Positions 1 to 6,081 are shown, numbered from the stretch's first letter. The stretch is DNA of 8,235 nt from Methanoregula sp. UBA247 (GCA_002495055.1 DADR01000014.1:10542-18776), one strand, 5' to 3'. Numbers and translations: made by a program. Notes: generated by a model from the sequence alone, not told the origin.

Positions 1-44
1 TGGAGATGTACCCGTTCATGCGGACATTCTTTGGCAAAGAATAG
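1..44 (+). CDS. secY: SecY protein translocase subunit, C-terminal end (partial)
   Basis: Only the last 13 full codons and the TAG stop (42-44) are present, reading EMYPFMRTFFGKE. This short basic/aromatic ending resembles the C-terminus of SecY from Methanomicrobiales, as I recall it. Gene order supports the call strongly: archaeal adkA, DUF106 and cmk follow secY at the end of the euryarchaeal ribosomal-protein operon. SecY would be the pore of the membrane protein translocase. The next gene begins 3 to 18 bases after the stop depending on the start chosen, so the two are surely co-transcribed. The assignment is an inference from position plus a short tail, because no membrane segment is visible. 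Confidence 0.7.
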   Translation, partial: EMYPFMRTFFGKE

Positions 45-62
45 GACATGGAAGGGATCAGG

Positions 63-635
63 ATGGATGGAAAAAAGGTCATCATAACCGGAGTACCGGG
101 TGTCGGAAAGACAACGGTTGTCAATGAAGCGCTTAAAAAAATCAAAGAAGAAGGTGTCGAGTACAAATCAATTAACTTCGGCACCTTCATGTTTGAGGTT
201 GCGAAGAGTGATAATATTGTCGAGGACCGAGATCAGATGCGTACGCTGGACCGTGCTGTCCAGAAACGGCTGCAACAGCGTGCTGCCCAGGCGATTGCAC
301 AGATCCCGGGCAACATCCTGATTGATACGCATGCATCCGTCAAGACCCCGAAGGGGTACCTTGCGGGACTTCCTGAATGGGTGCTGCGTGAGATTATGCC
401 AGATACTATCGTCCTCGTTGAAACAGATGATGACCAGATTCTCATGCGGCGTCTTACGGATGAAACGCGGTCCCGTGACAAAGAAGGTTCTCGATCGATT
501 GCTGAACACCAGCAGTTTAACCGCGCTGTCGCAGCAGCGTATGCCATGATCTCCGGATGCACAGTAAAGATTGTGATAAACGCTGATTTCCTGCTCGAAC
601 GGGCTGCAGAAGATATGGCAGCCGTACTCAGGTGA
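63..635 (+). CDS. adkA: Archaeal-type adenylate kinase
   Basis: This 190-residue enzyme interconverts ATP + AMP and 2 ADP in the cytoplasm. The P-loop GVPGVGKTT lies at residues 10-18, and an arginine-rich lid segment DETRSRDKEGSRS lies at about 133-145. The length of about 190 matches the archaeal AdkA family, which is distinct from bacterial Adk. An upstream in-frame ATG at 48 would add five residues (MEGIR). I prefer 63 because GGAAGGGA (50-57) sits just ahead of it as a ribosome-binding site and because family members begin about eight residues before the P-loop. The gene follows secY directly, and its TGA is part of the GGTGA ribosome-binding site of the next gene, so translation is probably coupled. 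Nothing looks damaged. Confidence 0.93.
   Translation: MDGKKVIITGVPGVGKTTVVNEALKKIKEEGVEYKSINFGTFMFEVAKSDNIVEDRDQMRTLDRAVQKRLQQRAAQAIAQIPGNILIDTHASVKTPKGYLAGLPEWVLREIMPDTIVLVETDDDQILMRRLTDETRSRDKEGSRSIAEHQQFNRAVAAAYAMISGCTVKIVINADFLLERAAEDMAAVLR
630..635 (+). promoter_or_regulatory. Ribosome-binding site of the DUF106 gene, embedded in the adkA stop
   Basis: The sequence AGGTGA matches the archaeal anti-Shine-Dalgarno complement and ends 4 bases before the ATG at 640. It contains the adkA TGA stop codon (633-635). This fixes the start of the downstream gene and suggests coupled translation. A second ATG at 636 is in another frame and is not the start. Confidence 0.65.
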
Positions 636-639
636 ATGC

Positions 640-1251
640 ATGGATTTTAGAAAAATCTGGGAAAAATACGGACTCTGGGTCACGTTCGGCTTCATGTTCC
701 TTTTGATGTGGGTATATACCGTCGAGTGGTTACGGGTCGGTGTTGGTCAGGCTATTGATGCGGCTTTCTCACCCCTTGTTGACGGGTTCAACATCCCTTT
801 TTATGTCCTTATTATTATCCTCTCTGCACTAACGGGATTATACACATCAATTATCCAGAAATATACCATAGATTACGAAAGGATGACTGATGTCCAGGAA
901 AGGATGAAGGAATTCCAGACCGAATATCGTGAAGCACAATTATCTCAGGACGAAAAAAAGATCAAGAAACTGGAAACAAAAAAAGATCGTGTGATGAAAG
1001 AACAGCTGGAAATGTCCCAGCAGCAATTTAAACCGATGGCGTATATCCTGGTAGTCTCAGTTCCGATGTTTTTCTGGTTGCTCTTCCGGCTCGGCCGGAT
1101 AAATACAACCATCACCTTTCCCTATGTTGGAACCATCGGGTTGCAGGATGCAGCGGTCTGGATAATTCCCGCCTGGATTCTCTGGTATATGATCTGTTCT
1201 ATTTCCCTGAGCCAGGTGATCCGGAAATCCTTAAACATCGGGGGTCTTTGA
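640..1251 (+). CDS. DUF106 / EMC3-TMCO1-like membrane protein (Oxa1/YidC superfamily)
   Basis: A 203-residue integral membrane protein of the archaeal DUF106 family. That family is related to eukaryotic EMC3 and TMCO1 and, more distantly, to YidC/Oxa1 insertases. Likely membrane segments are at about residues 11-30, 51-72, 131-150 and 170-192. Between the second and third lies a highly charged stretch (about 78-125, rich in K, E, Q) expected to form the cytoplasmic coiled-coil arm seen in the superfamily. Length and topology are normal. It sits directly behind secY-adkA, which fits a role in inserting membrane proteins beside the Sec pore, although that role is inferred from homologues rather than from this sequence. 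Its TGA (1249-1251) shares one base with the ATG of cmk. Confidence 0.88.
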   Translation: MDFRKIWEKYGLWVTFGFMFLLMWVYTVEWLRVGVGQAIDAAFSPLVDGFNIPFYVLIIILSALTGLYTSIIQKYTIDYERMTDVQERMKEFQTEYREAQLSQDEKKIKKLETKKDRVMKEQLEMSQQQFKPMAYILVVSVPMFFWLLFRLGRINTTITFPYVGTIGLQDAAVWIIPAWILWYMICSISLSQVIRKSLNIGGL

Positions 1252-1793
1252 TGAGGATCACCGTGAGCGGGCTTCCCGGGAGCGGGACAACCTCACTCTC
1301 ACGGTACCTTTCAGAACGCCATGGGTTTTCATTGATCTCTGCCGGGGAAGTCTTCCGCCAGCTTGCACAGGAGCACAACATGGGATTGGCAGAGTTCGGG
1401 CGCCTCGCGCAGGAAAACCCGGCATTTGATAAAATGATTGATATCCGGCAGAAAGAGATTGCGGATCAGCGTGATAATATCATCATTGAGGGTCGGTTAT
1501 CAGGTTGGATGGTCCCCGGTGCGGACCTCAAAATCTGGCTGTTTGCCCCGATTGGATGTCGTATAAAACGGATTGTTTTCCGGGATCAGATAGCGGATGA
1601 AAAAACTGCAGGACGGATCACGGTCGAGCGGGAAGAGTGCGAAGCGGGACGATATCACAGTTATTATAATATTGATATCAACGATCTCTCGATCTACCAT
1701 ATTATTTTGAGCTCCGAACACTGGAAAGTCGAAGGACTTGGTTCAATAGTTAATTCTGCTATCACGGCGCTGAATCACCATGATATCCGCTAA
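1251..1793 (+). CDS. cmk: Cytidylate (CMP/dCMP) kinase, archaeal type
   Basis: A 180-residue kinase that phosphorylates CMP and dCMP using ATP in pyrimidine nucleotide recycling. The P-loop GLPGSGTT is at residues 7-14, in the Gly-Thr-Thr variant common in this family. ISAGEVFR (29-36) follows as the nucleotide-monophosphate-binding region, and IIIEGRLSGW (77-86) resembles the CMP-binding core motif. The basic helix around 103-111 and VEREECEAGRYHSYYNID (125-142) form the lid and the characteristic family C-terminal motif. The start is ATG 1251, which overlaps the upstream stop. A TTG at 1248 would add one residue and is less likely. GGGGGT (1240-1245) is a plausible weak ribosome-binding site. 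It is the last gene of the operon here, with a terminator 28 bases after its stop. Confidence 0.92.
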   Translation: MRITVSGLPGSGTTSLSRYLSERHGFSLISAGEVFRQLAQEHNMGLAEFGRLAQENPAFDKMIDIRQKEIADQRDNIIIEGRLSGWMVPGADLKIWLFAPIGCRIKRIVFRDQIADEKTAGRITVEREECEAGRYHSYYNIDINDLSIYHIILSSEHWKVEGLGSIVNSAITALNHHDIR

Positions 1794-1820
1794 TATCGGA
1801 ATATATTCACGGTCTGATAT

Positions 1821-1844
1821 CAGGAGAGATTTTCCTGTTTTTTT
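1821..1844 (+). terminator. Hairpin plus T7 terminator after cmk
   Basis: CAGGA (1821-1825) pairs with TCCTG (1833-1837) around a 7-base loop and is followed at once by seven T (1838-1844). Archaeal RNA polymerase terminates mainly at T-runs, so this is a good candidate for the end of the secY-adkA-DUF106-cmk transcript. A perfect palindrome CTGATATCAG (1814-1823) overlaps its left arm. Confidence 0.6.
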
Positions 1845-1880
1845 AATAAAAAAGAGACCGGCATGAAAAACCTTTAGCCA
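1842..1880 (+). promoter_or_regulatory. Candidate promoter of the GNAT/DUF2156 pair
   Basis: Two TATA-like elements lie ahead of the GNAT gene: TTTAATAAA (1842-1850, overlapping the terminator T-run) and AAAAACCTTTAG (1866-1877). The second would place a transcription start near 1900, close to the alternative GTG start at 1902. Neither can be verified from sequence alone. Confidence 0.3.
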
Positions 1881-2324
1881 GTGACAGAGAAAGGGATTAT
1901 TGTGGGAAATACTAGTACAATCCGGCTTGTTCATTCATGGGATGAGATTGAGATTGCTGACCTGTACCGTGCCGGTGGGTGGTGGAAGGAGGAATATGAT
2001 CCTGGCGAGCTTCGCCATCTGATCCAGGGCAGTTACCTGTTTGCCGTTGCGGTCGACACAAAAACTGGTCGTGCTATTGGAATGGGGAGGGTCATATCAG
2101 ATGGTGTTTCCGATGGATATATCCAGGATCTTGTTGTTTTGCCGGAATACCGGAAAACCGGAATCGGTACTCAGATCGTTTCAACCCTCGTCAAAAAATG
2201 TGTTGAACAGGGAGTTTTCTGGATCGGACTTATCGCTGAACCAGATACTGAAAAATTTTACCTCCCCCTTGGATTTCAGCCCATGGAAGGGCATACTCCG
2301 CTATTATACCAGAGGGATAGATGA
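1881..2324 (+). CDS. GNAT-family N-acetyltransferase
   Basis: A GNAT-fold protein of 147 residues from GTG 1881, or 140 from GTG 1902, presumed to transfer an acetyl group from acetyl-CoA to an unknown amine. The acetyl-CoA-binding motif A is clear: IQDLVVLPEYRKTGIG (81-96), with R-x-x-G-x-G at 91-96. The last conserved strand-helix element follows as KFYLPLGFQPM (125-135). The start is uncertain. GTG 1881 has no visible ribosome-binding site, whereas GTG 1902 has AAAGGGA (1891-1897) just upstream and would begin MGNTSTIRLV. The gene overlaps the following DUF2156 gene by four bases (ATGA), so the two are translated together. The substrate cannot be read from the sequence, and protein or small-molecule acetylation are both possible. 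Confidence 0.85.
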   Translation: MTEKGIIVGNTSTIRLVHSWDEIEIADLYRAGGWWKEEYDPGELRHLIQGSYLFAVAVDTKTGRAIGMGRVISDGVSDGYIQDLVVLPEYRKTGIGTQIVSTLVKKCVEQGVFWIGLIAEPDTEKFYLPLGFQPMEGHTPLLYQRDR

Positions 2325-3217
2325 TGCTTTCGCAGGATAATTTTAAATCTGTTACCCTCGCGGATCGGGCTTTCTTCGAGCGACATTATGCACAGTATCC
2401 GCAGACGCATAGTGATAATACCTTTACCAACATGGTCTGCTGGAATCATTACGCACACTACCAGTATGCCTATGTGCAAAAAAATCTCATTATCGCAAGC
2501 ACTATTGATGATGTCACCCGGTTCCGTCCCCCCATAGGTCCGAGGAATCCGGCTCTTCTTAAATCACTCATACATCTGGCTTCAGATATCAGCGACAATG
2601 AACCTGTCGTACTGATAGATCCCGAAACCGCCAGCTGGATGCGGGAGATCTGTCCTGGTATCAATCTGGTTCCCGACCGTAATCATTTTGAATACGTGTA
2701 CCGTACCTCGGACCTTGCTGAGCTCCCTGGCAAAAATTACCTCACGATCCGTCACCAGATAAATAAATTCCGGCGCAATTGTTCCAGCTCGGTGGAGCCG
2801 ATTACCCGGGAAAACTGGGAGGAAGTAAAGCGATTCCTGATTGAATGGTGCGAATGGAAAGGGTGTGAAAATGATAAAGTCCTTGCACATGAAAAGGAAG
2901 CGGTTTTTTTTGCGATTGATCATTTTGATGCATTGTCGATGAAAGGATTGATTATCCGAGTCTTTTCAAAAATCGGTGCTATGTCACTGTTCGAGCCCCT
3001 CAATGCTGATACTGCATTGGTGCATTTCGAAAAAGGTTTGCCTGATTGTGAAGGGATCTATAAAGTAATCAATGCCGAAACTGCAGCGTTTTTGGCAAAA
3101 AAATATACCTACCTTAACCGGGAAAGCGATCTGGGTATAGCCGGGCTCCGTGAGGCAAAAATGCGCTATCATCCTCTTCGCATGATTGAAGTTTATTCCC
3201 TGAAACGAGATTCCTGA
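2321..3217 (+). CDS. DUF2156 family protein (double GNAT-fold, PG lysyltransferase C-terminal-like)
   Basis: A 298-residue soluble protein of the DUF2156 type. The family shares its fold, two GNAT-like halves, with the C-terminal catalytic domain of bacterial phosphatidylglycerol lysyltransferases, but this protein lacks their membrane part. Family-typical stretches are DRNHFEYVYRTSDLAELPGKNY (about 119-140) followed by a basic helix (144-153), and near the C-terminus YLNRESDLGIAGLREAKMRYHP (264-285). ATG 2321 and ATG 2324 are adjacent. AGAGGGAT (2311-2318) precedes both, and the overlap with the GNAT stop makes coupling likely. By fold it could transfer an aminoacyl or acyl group, but members outside bacterial MprF have no established reaction, so I leave the function open. 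It appears full length. Confidence 0.82.
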   Translation: MMLSQDNFKSVTLADRAFFERHYAQYPQTHSDNTFTNMVCWNHYAHYQYAYVQKNLIIASTIDDVTRFRPPIGPRNPALLKSLIHLASDISDNEPVVLIDPETASWMREICPGINLVPDRNHFEYVYRTSDLAELPGKNYLTIRHQINKFRRNCSSSVEPITRENWEEVKRFLIEWCEWKGCENDKVLAHEKEAVFFAIDHFDALSMKGLIIRVFSKIGAMSLFEPLNADTALVHFEKGLPDCEGIYKVINAETAAFLAKKYTYLNRESDLGIAGLREAKMRYHPLRMIEVYSLKRDS

Positions 3218-3245
3218 ACCAAAAACTGGTTTAAACCTTTATTTT
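3217..3245 (+). terminator. Weak hairpin and T-rich stretch after the DUF2156 gene
   Basis: AACCA (3217-3221) can pair with TGGTT (3227-3231) around five bases. The T-rich run TTTAAACCTTTATTTT (3230-3245) follows. The stem is short and AT-rich, so the T-rich stretch is the more likely terminating signal in an archaeon. The rest of the gap up to the convergent marC stop at 3402 shows no convincing gene. Confidence 0.35.
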
Positions 3246-3401
3246 CGAAGAATTCTGACGGCGCCAATCTGCATTCCATAAATACCTGAATTCCCGGGCA
3301 TCTGGCGGGGCAAATGGATTTTGTCGAATAAAGGATTCAGGGGATTGATTTCTTCCTCCATGGTTTTTACGATAAATCAGGAGAAAATTGTGGTACCTGC
3401 A

Positions 3402-3998
3402 TTAAACCAATGCCAGATAACCTAAGATACCTGATGCAATAATTTTTACTGCAATAGCGGCGACCAGCATACCAAGCACTTTTCCCATGATATCGGTTAC
3501 AACCTCTCCCAGGACATGCTGAATGTTCTCAGCATAATAAAGAACGAGCCATGTTGCGATGAGAGAAAGTGTGATTGCAACAAAAGGGATAAGGATGCCA
3601 AAATCTTTCGAAAGAAGCATAACGGTGGTGATGGTGCCTGGCCCGCATAAAAGTGGTGTCCCGATTACGACTCCCGCAGCTGTTGTTGCATGATCCTTGC
3701 AGTGTCCGATTTCAATACCCAGTGCCTCCTGTATTCCAAGAAGGAAAAGCAGGATACCTCCTGCTATCTGAAAGCTGGGCATGTTGAGTCCCAGAATATC
3801 AAAGATCATTCTATTAAATATCAGGAAAAGGTACATCAGCCCTCCCGCAACGGCGACCGCGATGAATGCCTGTTTATGGATCTCTGCCGGGGTCTGACCT
3901 TTGGTCATTGCAGCAAACACAGGAACTGACAGCAGCGGATCAAGGATAATGAACAGGGCAGCAAACGAATAAATAATACCGGAAAGTATGTCCTGCAT
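3402..3998 (-). CDS. MarC-family integral membrane protein
   Basis: A 198-residue membrane protein with about six hydrophobic segments, at roughly residues 8-30, 43-65, 75-95, 105-127, 135-156 and 172-196. The family signatures are LDPLLSVPVFAAMT (19-32, the usual D-P-x-x-x-x-P in the first segment) and GTPLLCGPGTITTVMLLS (113-130, the usual P-L-x-x-G-P-G-x-I/T). MarC proteins (E. coli relatives YchE and YhgN) are widespread, but their role is unsettled. The old link to multiple antibiotic resistance was withdrawn, and transport is only assumed. Length is normal. No Shine-Dalgarno motif is seen before the ATG. It lies 86 bases behind the APC gene on the same strand, with a T8 run between them, so a separate transcript is likely. 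Confidence 0.87.
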   Translation of the reverse strand: MQDILSGIIYSFAALFIILDPLLSVPVFAAMTKGQTPAEIHKQAFIAVAVAGGLMYLFLIFNRMIFDILGLNMPSFQIAGGILLFLLGIQEALGIEIGHCKDHATTAAGVVIGTPLLCGPGTITTVMLLSKDFGILIPFVAITLSLIATWLVLYYAENIQHVLGEVVTDIMGKVLGMLVAAIAVKIIASGILGYLALV

Positions 3999-4067
3999 TG
4001 TACGATTTTATCTATACGCTCTGATTGCGGATAAAATTGAGTGGTCATCTGGTTACGGATTGAGTTC

Positions 4068-4080
4068 TTTAAAAAAAACC
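4068..4080 (-). terminator. Poly-T run after the APC transporter gene
   Basis: Reading the minus strand, eight consecutive T (4078 down to 4071) begin 6 bases after the TGA stop at 4085-4087. No strong stem precedes them. Archaeal polymerases can terminate at such runs alone, which would separate the APC gene from marC. Confidence 0.45.
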
Positions 4081-4084
4081 ACGT

Positions 4085-5245
4085 TCATACGATGAAGTAA
4101 ATAACGAGGATAGCGGCTGTTGAGATCGCACCTGCAGCCGATATCAGACGAGCTTTGATATCAGGTACCAGTACCCACGAGGCAAGGCAGAAAAAGATAT
4201 AGGGGATCAGGATTGTAATCACCGAAATTGTGGCGAGCTGGTCAAAATGGTTTGAAAAGAGGAGAAGACATCCGCTTATCGCACATCCTGCGATAAGTGC
4301 GGGTGCAGGAGTACCCCGTACGTTCAGATCCTGAATTTTTGGAATGGAAAATTGAGCTGAAATGGATTGAAGAATCCGGGAAGTTCCAATTATGTACGCG
4401 TTTATTGCGGAGAGCATCGCTACAATCCCGATTATGGCGACAAGCGTACCTGAACGGGAAAAGAGGAGACTTGCGGCAGTAGCGATGGGAGCGGGTGAAA
4501 CAGATAATACCTCAGTTCCAACACTTCCGATAAGTGCAATGTTGATAAGCAGGTATAAGGATACGACAACCGCCATTACCAGTATGAGCGATTTCCGGAT
4601 AAATGCCGGGTTCCTTGTCTCTTCTGCTACAATCGCGCTTATCTCAAAACCGGTAAATGGCCAATATACAATTATGACCGTGGCAAGCAAACCCGTAGCT
4701 GTGAATGGAGTACGGGGGACAAAATTATCAGGATTAATATACGGAATCAACAAAAGGGAGATGATCACTAGGGGAATAATTTTAAGTGTTGTGAGGAAAT
4801 TTTCGGTAGTTCCAGAAAAAGAGATACCGATGATATTCAACCAGCAGAAGGCACCAATGATGGCAACCTCGATCAGAAGCACATTTGAAACGCCAAAGTA
4901 ATTCAAATACTGACCTATGCCTGCTGCAATCGTTGAAACACCAAATACAGAAGAAATGAGGTAAAGGATAATGAGCGGTACTGCAAACCGGGCACCAAAT
5001 ACCGAAGTGAAAAGTGAATAAAAACCATTCGACGACGTAAACCGGAAGGACACATATGCGAGTGAAAGAAGCACGCAGGATGCAGAAAGGGCAACAACCA
5101 GCCATGCAAGGAGCGACCAGGGACCGCTCAGTTTTGCAGCTACACCGGGCACTACAAAAATACCCGATCCAACCGTCCCTCCAACACCGAGACTGACGAG
5201 TTCAAACAATCCCAGTGATTTCCTGTACGTATTGACCTCTGCCAT
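4085..5245 (-). CDS. APC-family amino acid permease
   Basis: A 386-residue secondary transporter of the amino acid-polyamine-organocation superfamily, predicted to carry an amino acid or polyamine across the cytoplasmic membrane. TM1 has the unwound helix signature LGVGGTVGSGIFVVPG (19-34), where the G-S-G-I-F core binds the substrate backbone in characterised relatives. TM6 has YWPFTGFEISAIVAEETRNP (194-213), the classic F-x-G-F-E plus E-E-x-x-N-P loop. About eleven or twelve hydrophobic segments are spread over the protein. It is somewhat shorter than many family members (about 420-480) because the C-terminal end is brief (VIYFIV-stop). AGGAT sits four bases before the ATG. The substrate cannot be assigned from sequence. 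Its promoter region is shared, divergently, with the rubredoxin gene. Confidence 0.9.
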   Translation of the reverse strand: MAEVNTYRKSLGLFELVSLGVGGTVGSGIFVVPGVAAKLSGPWSLLAWLVVALSASCVLLSLAYVSFRFTSSNGFYSLFTSVFGARFAVPLIILYLISSVFGVSTIAAGIGQYLNYFGVSNVLLIEVAIIGAFCWLNIIGISFSGTTENFLTTLKIIPLVIISLLLIPYINPDNFVPRTPFTATGLLATVIIVYWPFTGFEISAIVAEETRNPAFIRKSLILVMAVVVSLYLLINIALIGSVGTEVLSVSPAPIATAASLLFSRSGTLVAIIGIVAMLSAINAYIIGTSRILQSISAQFSIPKIQDLNVRGTPAPALIAGCAISGCLLLFSNHFDQLATISVITILIPYIFFCLASWVLVPDIKARLISAAGAISTAAILVIYFIV

Positions 5246-5261
5246 TATCCTGGTTTCATAT

Positions 5262-5290
5262 TTGCCGTATACAAAATTTATAATAGGCGG
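5262..5290. promoter_or_regulatory. AT-rich divergent promoter region (APC gene / rubredoxin gene)
   Basis: Between the two divergent genes lies TATACAAAATTTATAATA (about 5268-5285). On the plus strand TTTATAAT (5277-5284), and on the minus strand the matching ATTATAAATTTT, are good archaeal TATA-box candidates. The minus-strand box sits about 30-40 bases before the APC start codon. The plus-strand box would give a leader of some 60 bases before the rubredoxin start. A second plus-strand candidate is CCATATAG, just after 5305. Confidence 0.4.
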
Positions 5291-5360
5291 TAGTCTCCAT
5301 CATCCCATATAGCTGGCTCTCACTCCGTGGAAGATACTGAGGGGGGAAGGGCTTTTTCCT

Positions 5361-5366
5361 GGTGAT
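5361..5366 (+). promoter_or_regulatory. Ribosome-binding site that fixes the long rubredoxin start
   Basis: GGTGAT, complementary to the 3' end of archaeal 16S rRNA, stands six bases before ATG 5373. The internal ATG at 5535, where an ordinary rubredoxin would begin, has no comparable site upstream. This argues that the lysine-rich N-terminal tail is really translated. Confidence 0.7.
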
Positions 5367-5372
5367 TTTCGT

Positions 5373-5906
5373 ATGGCAAAAACAACAGCAACAATAAAAA
5401 AAAAGAGCGCTGCAAAAACGGTTAAAAAACCTGGCGTAGCTATAAAGAAAGCAACGGTAAAGCAGTCTGCAACAAAGAAGACGTCAACTGCGGTAAAAAA
5501 AGGTGCAGGATCAAAAAAGGCGGGTCCCGCCCTTATGAGATACAAATGCAGGGTTTGCGGGTATGTCTATTCACCTCTTCGCGGGGAGCCGCATAATGGT
5601 ATTCCTGCAGGAACCCCCTTTGAGGATCTTCCTGATACATATCTCTGCCCGGTATGCGGATTTCAGGGAAAAGGCAAGGTCGGCACGTGGGGGTTTGATG
5701 AATGGCGGCCGACCCGCTATATCTGCTCCATGTGCGATTATATTTACGATGAAAAACGCGGGGAACCCCACCATGGTATTAAACCGGGGACAAAATTTGA
5801 GGACCTGCCCGAAGATTATGTCTGTCCTGTCTGTGCAACCGATCCAAAAATTGTTTTACGGTACGGGAACGTCGTCAAGCAGGGATTCTCACCCTTGTAC
5901 GATTAA
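5373..5906 (+). CDS. Twin-domain rubredoxin with Lys/Ala-rich histone-H1-like N-terminal tail
   Basis: A 177-residue protein in three parts. Residues 1-53 are a low-complexity basic tail with 16 Lys, 11 Ala and no Asp or Glu, resembling histone H1 C-terminal or bacterial Hc1-type tails. Residues about 55-97 form a rubredoxin domain with knuckles C59-x-x-C62-G and C92-P-V-C95-G, which bind one iron. Residues about 115-156 form a second domain with C118-x-x-C121-D and C151-P-V-C154-A. Both carry the shared G-E-P-H-x-G-I-x-x-G-T-x-F-E-D-L-P core. Rubredoxins are small one-electron carriers, often serving oxygen or peroxide detoxification in anaerobes. A tail of this kind could bind DNA, RNA or acidic surfaces, but that is inference. 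GGTGAT upstream supports the long start. Neighbouring genes give no obvious redox partner. Confidence 0.88.
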   Translation: MAKTTATIKKKSAAKTVKKPGVAIKKATVKQSATKKTSTAVKKGAGSKKAGPALMRYKCRVCGYVYSPLRGEPHNGIPAGTPFEDLPDTYLCPVCGFQGKGKVGTWGFDEWRPTRYICSMCDYIYDEKRGEPHHGIKPGTKFEDLPEDYVCPVCATDPKIVLRYGNVVKQGFSPLYD

Positions 5907-5918
5907 TAAAAAACAGAT

Positions 5919-5931
5919 TCTCTTCTTTTTT
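5919..5931 (+). terminator. T-rich terminator after the rubredoxin gene
   Basis: TCTCTTCTTTTTT ends in six T, 13 to 25 bases after the TAA stop. There is no stable stem. This pyrimidine-rich run is the kind of signal used for archaeal termination. Confidence 0.4.
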
Positions 5932-6014
5932 AAAATATTGTACCCTTATAATCAGTCGTCGGGAATTTCTTTTCAGGGTCCTGTTCACGATCCAATTTCT
6001 GGCAGGTATCCCAG

Positions 6015-6081
6015 GTCAGGAGAATTTTTATTTCCCAATCATAAACTTACCGGTAGTTTATTTCTTAAAAATTCTCCTGAC
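6015..6081. repeat. Perfect 16-bp inverted repeat enclosing a smaller hairpin
   Basis: GTCAGGAGAATTTTTA (6015-6030) is the exact reverse complement of the segment at 6066-6081. As RNA, a G-U and an A-U pair extend the stem to 18. The 35-base interior contains a second inverted repeat, ATAAACT (6041-6047) with AGTTTAT (6055-6061), around TACCGGT. It could be a structured RNA, a cruciform or protein-binding site, or the remains of a small mobile element. No transposase and no clear target duplication are visible. Confidence 0.85.

Noticed and set aside
168..695. Minus-strand frame of 175 codons across adkA and into the DUF106 gene.
   Set aside because: It covers a junction of two well-supported plus-strand genes and shows no protein family features.
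4392..4901. Plus-strand frame of 169 codons inside the APC transporter gene.
   Set aside because: The opposite strand encodes clear APC motifs over the same bases. This frame has no recognisable domain and is a shadow.
5300..5545. Minus-strand frame of 81 codons rich in Phe, Val and Ala opposite the rubredoxin tail.
   Set aside because: It is the mirror of the AAA/AAG/GCA codons of the lysine/alanine tail, which read as TTT/CTT/TGC in antisense. It has no family resemblance, and the plus-strand gene is well supported.
6015..6081. Possible insertion sequence or CRISPR repeat.
   Set aside because: Only one pair of arms exists, with no transposase, no evident target duplication and no regularly spaced further copies in the window, so neither label is supported.
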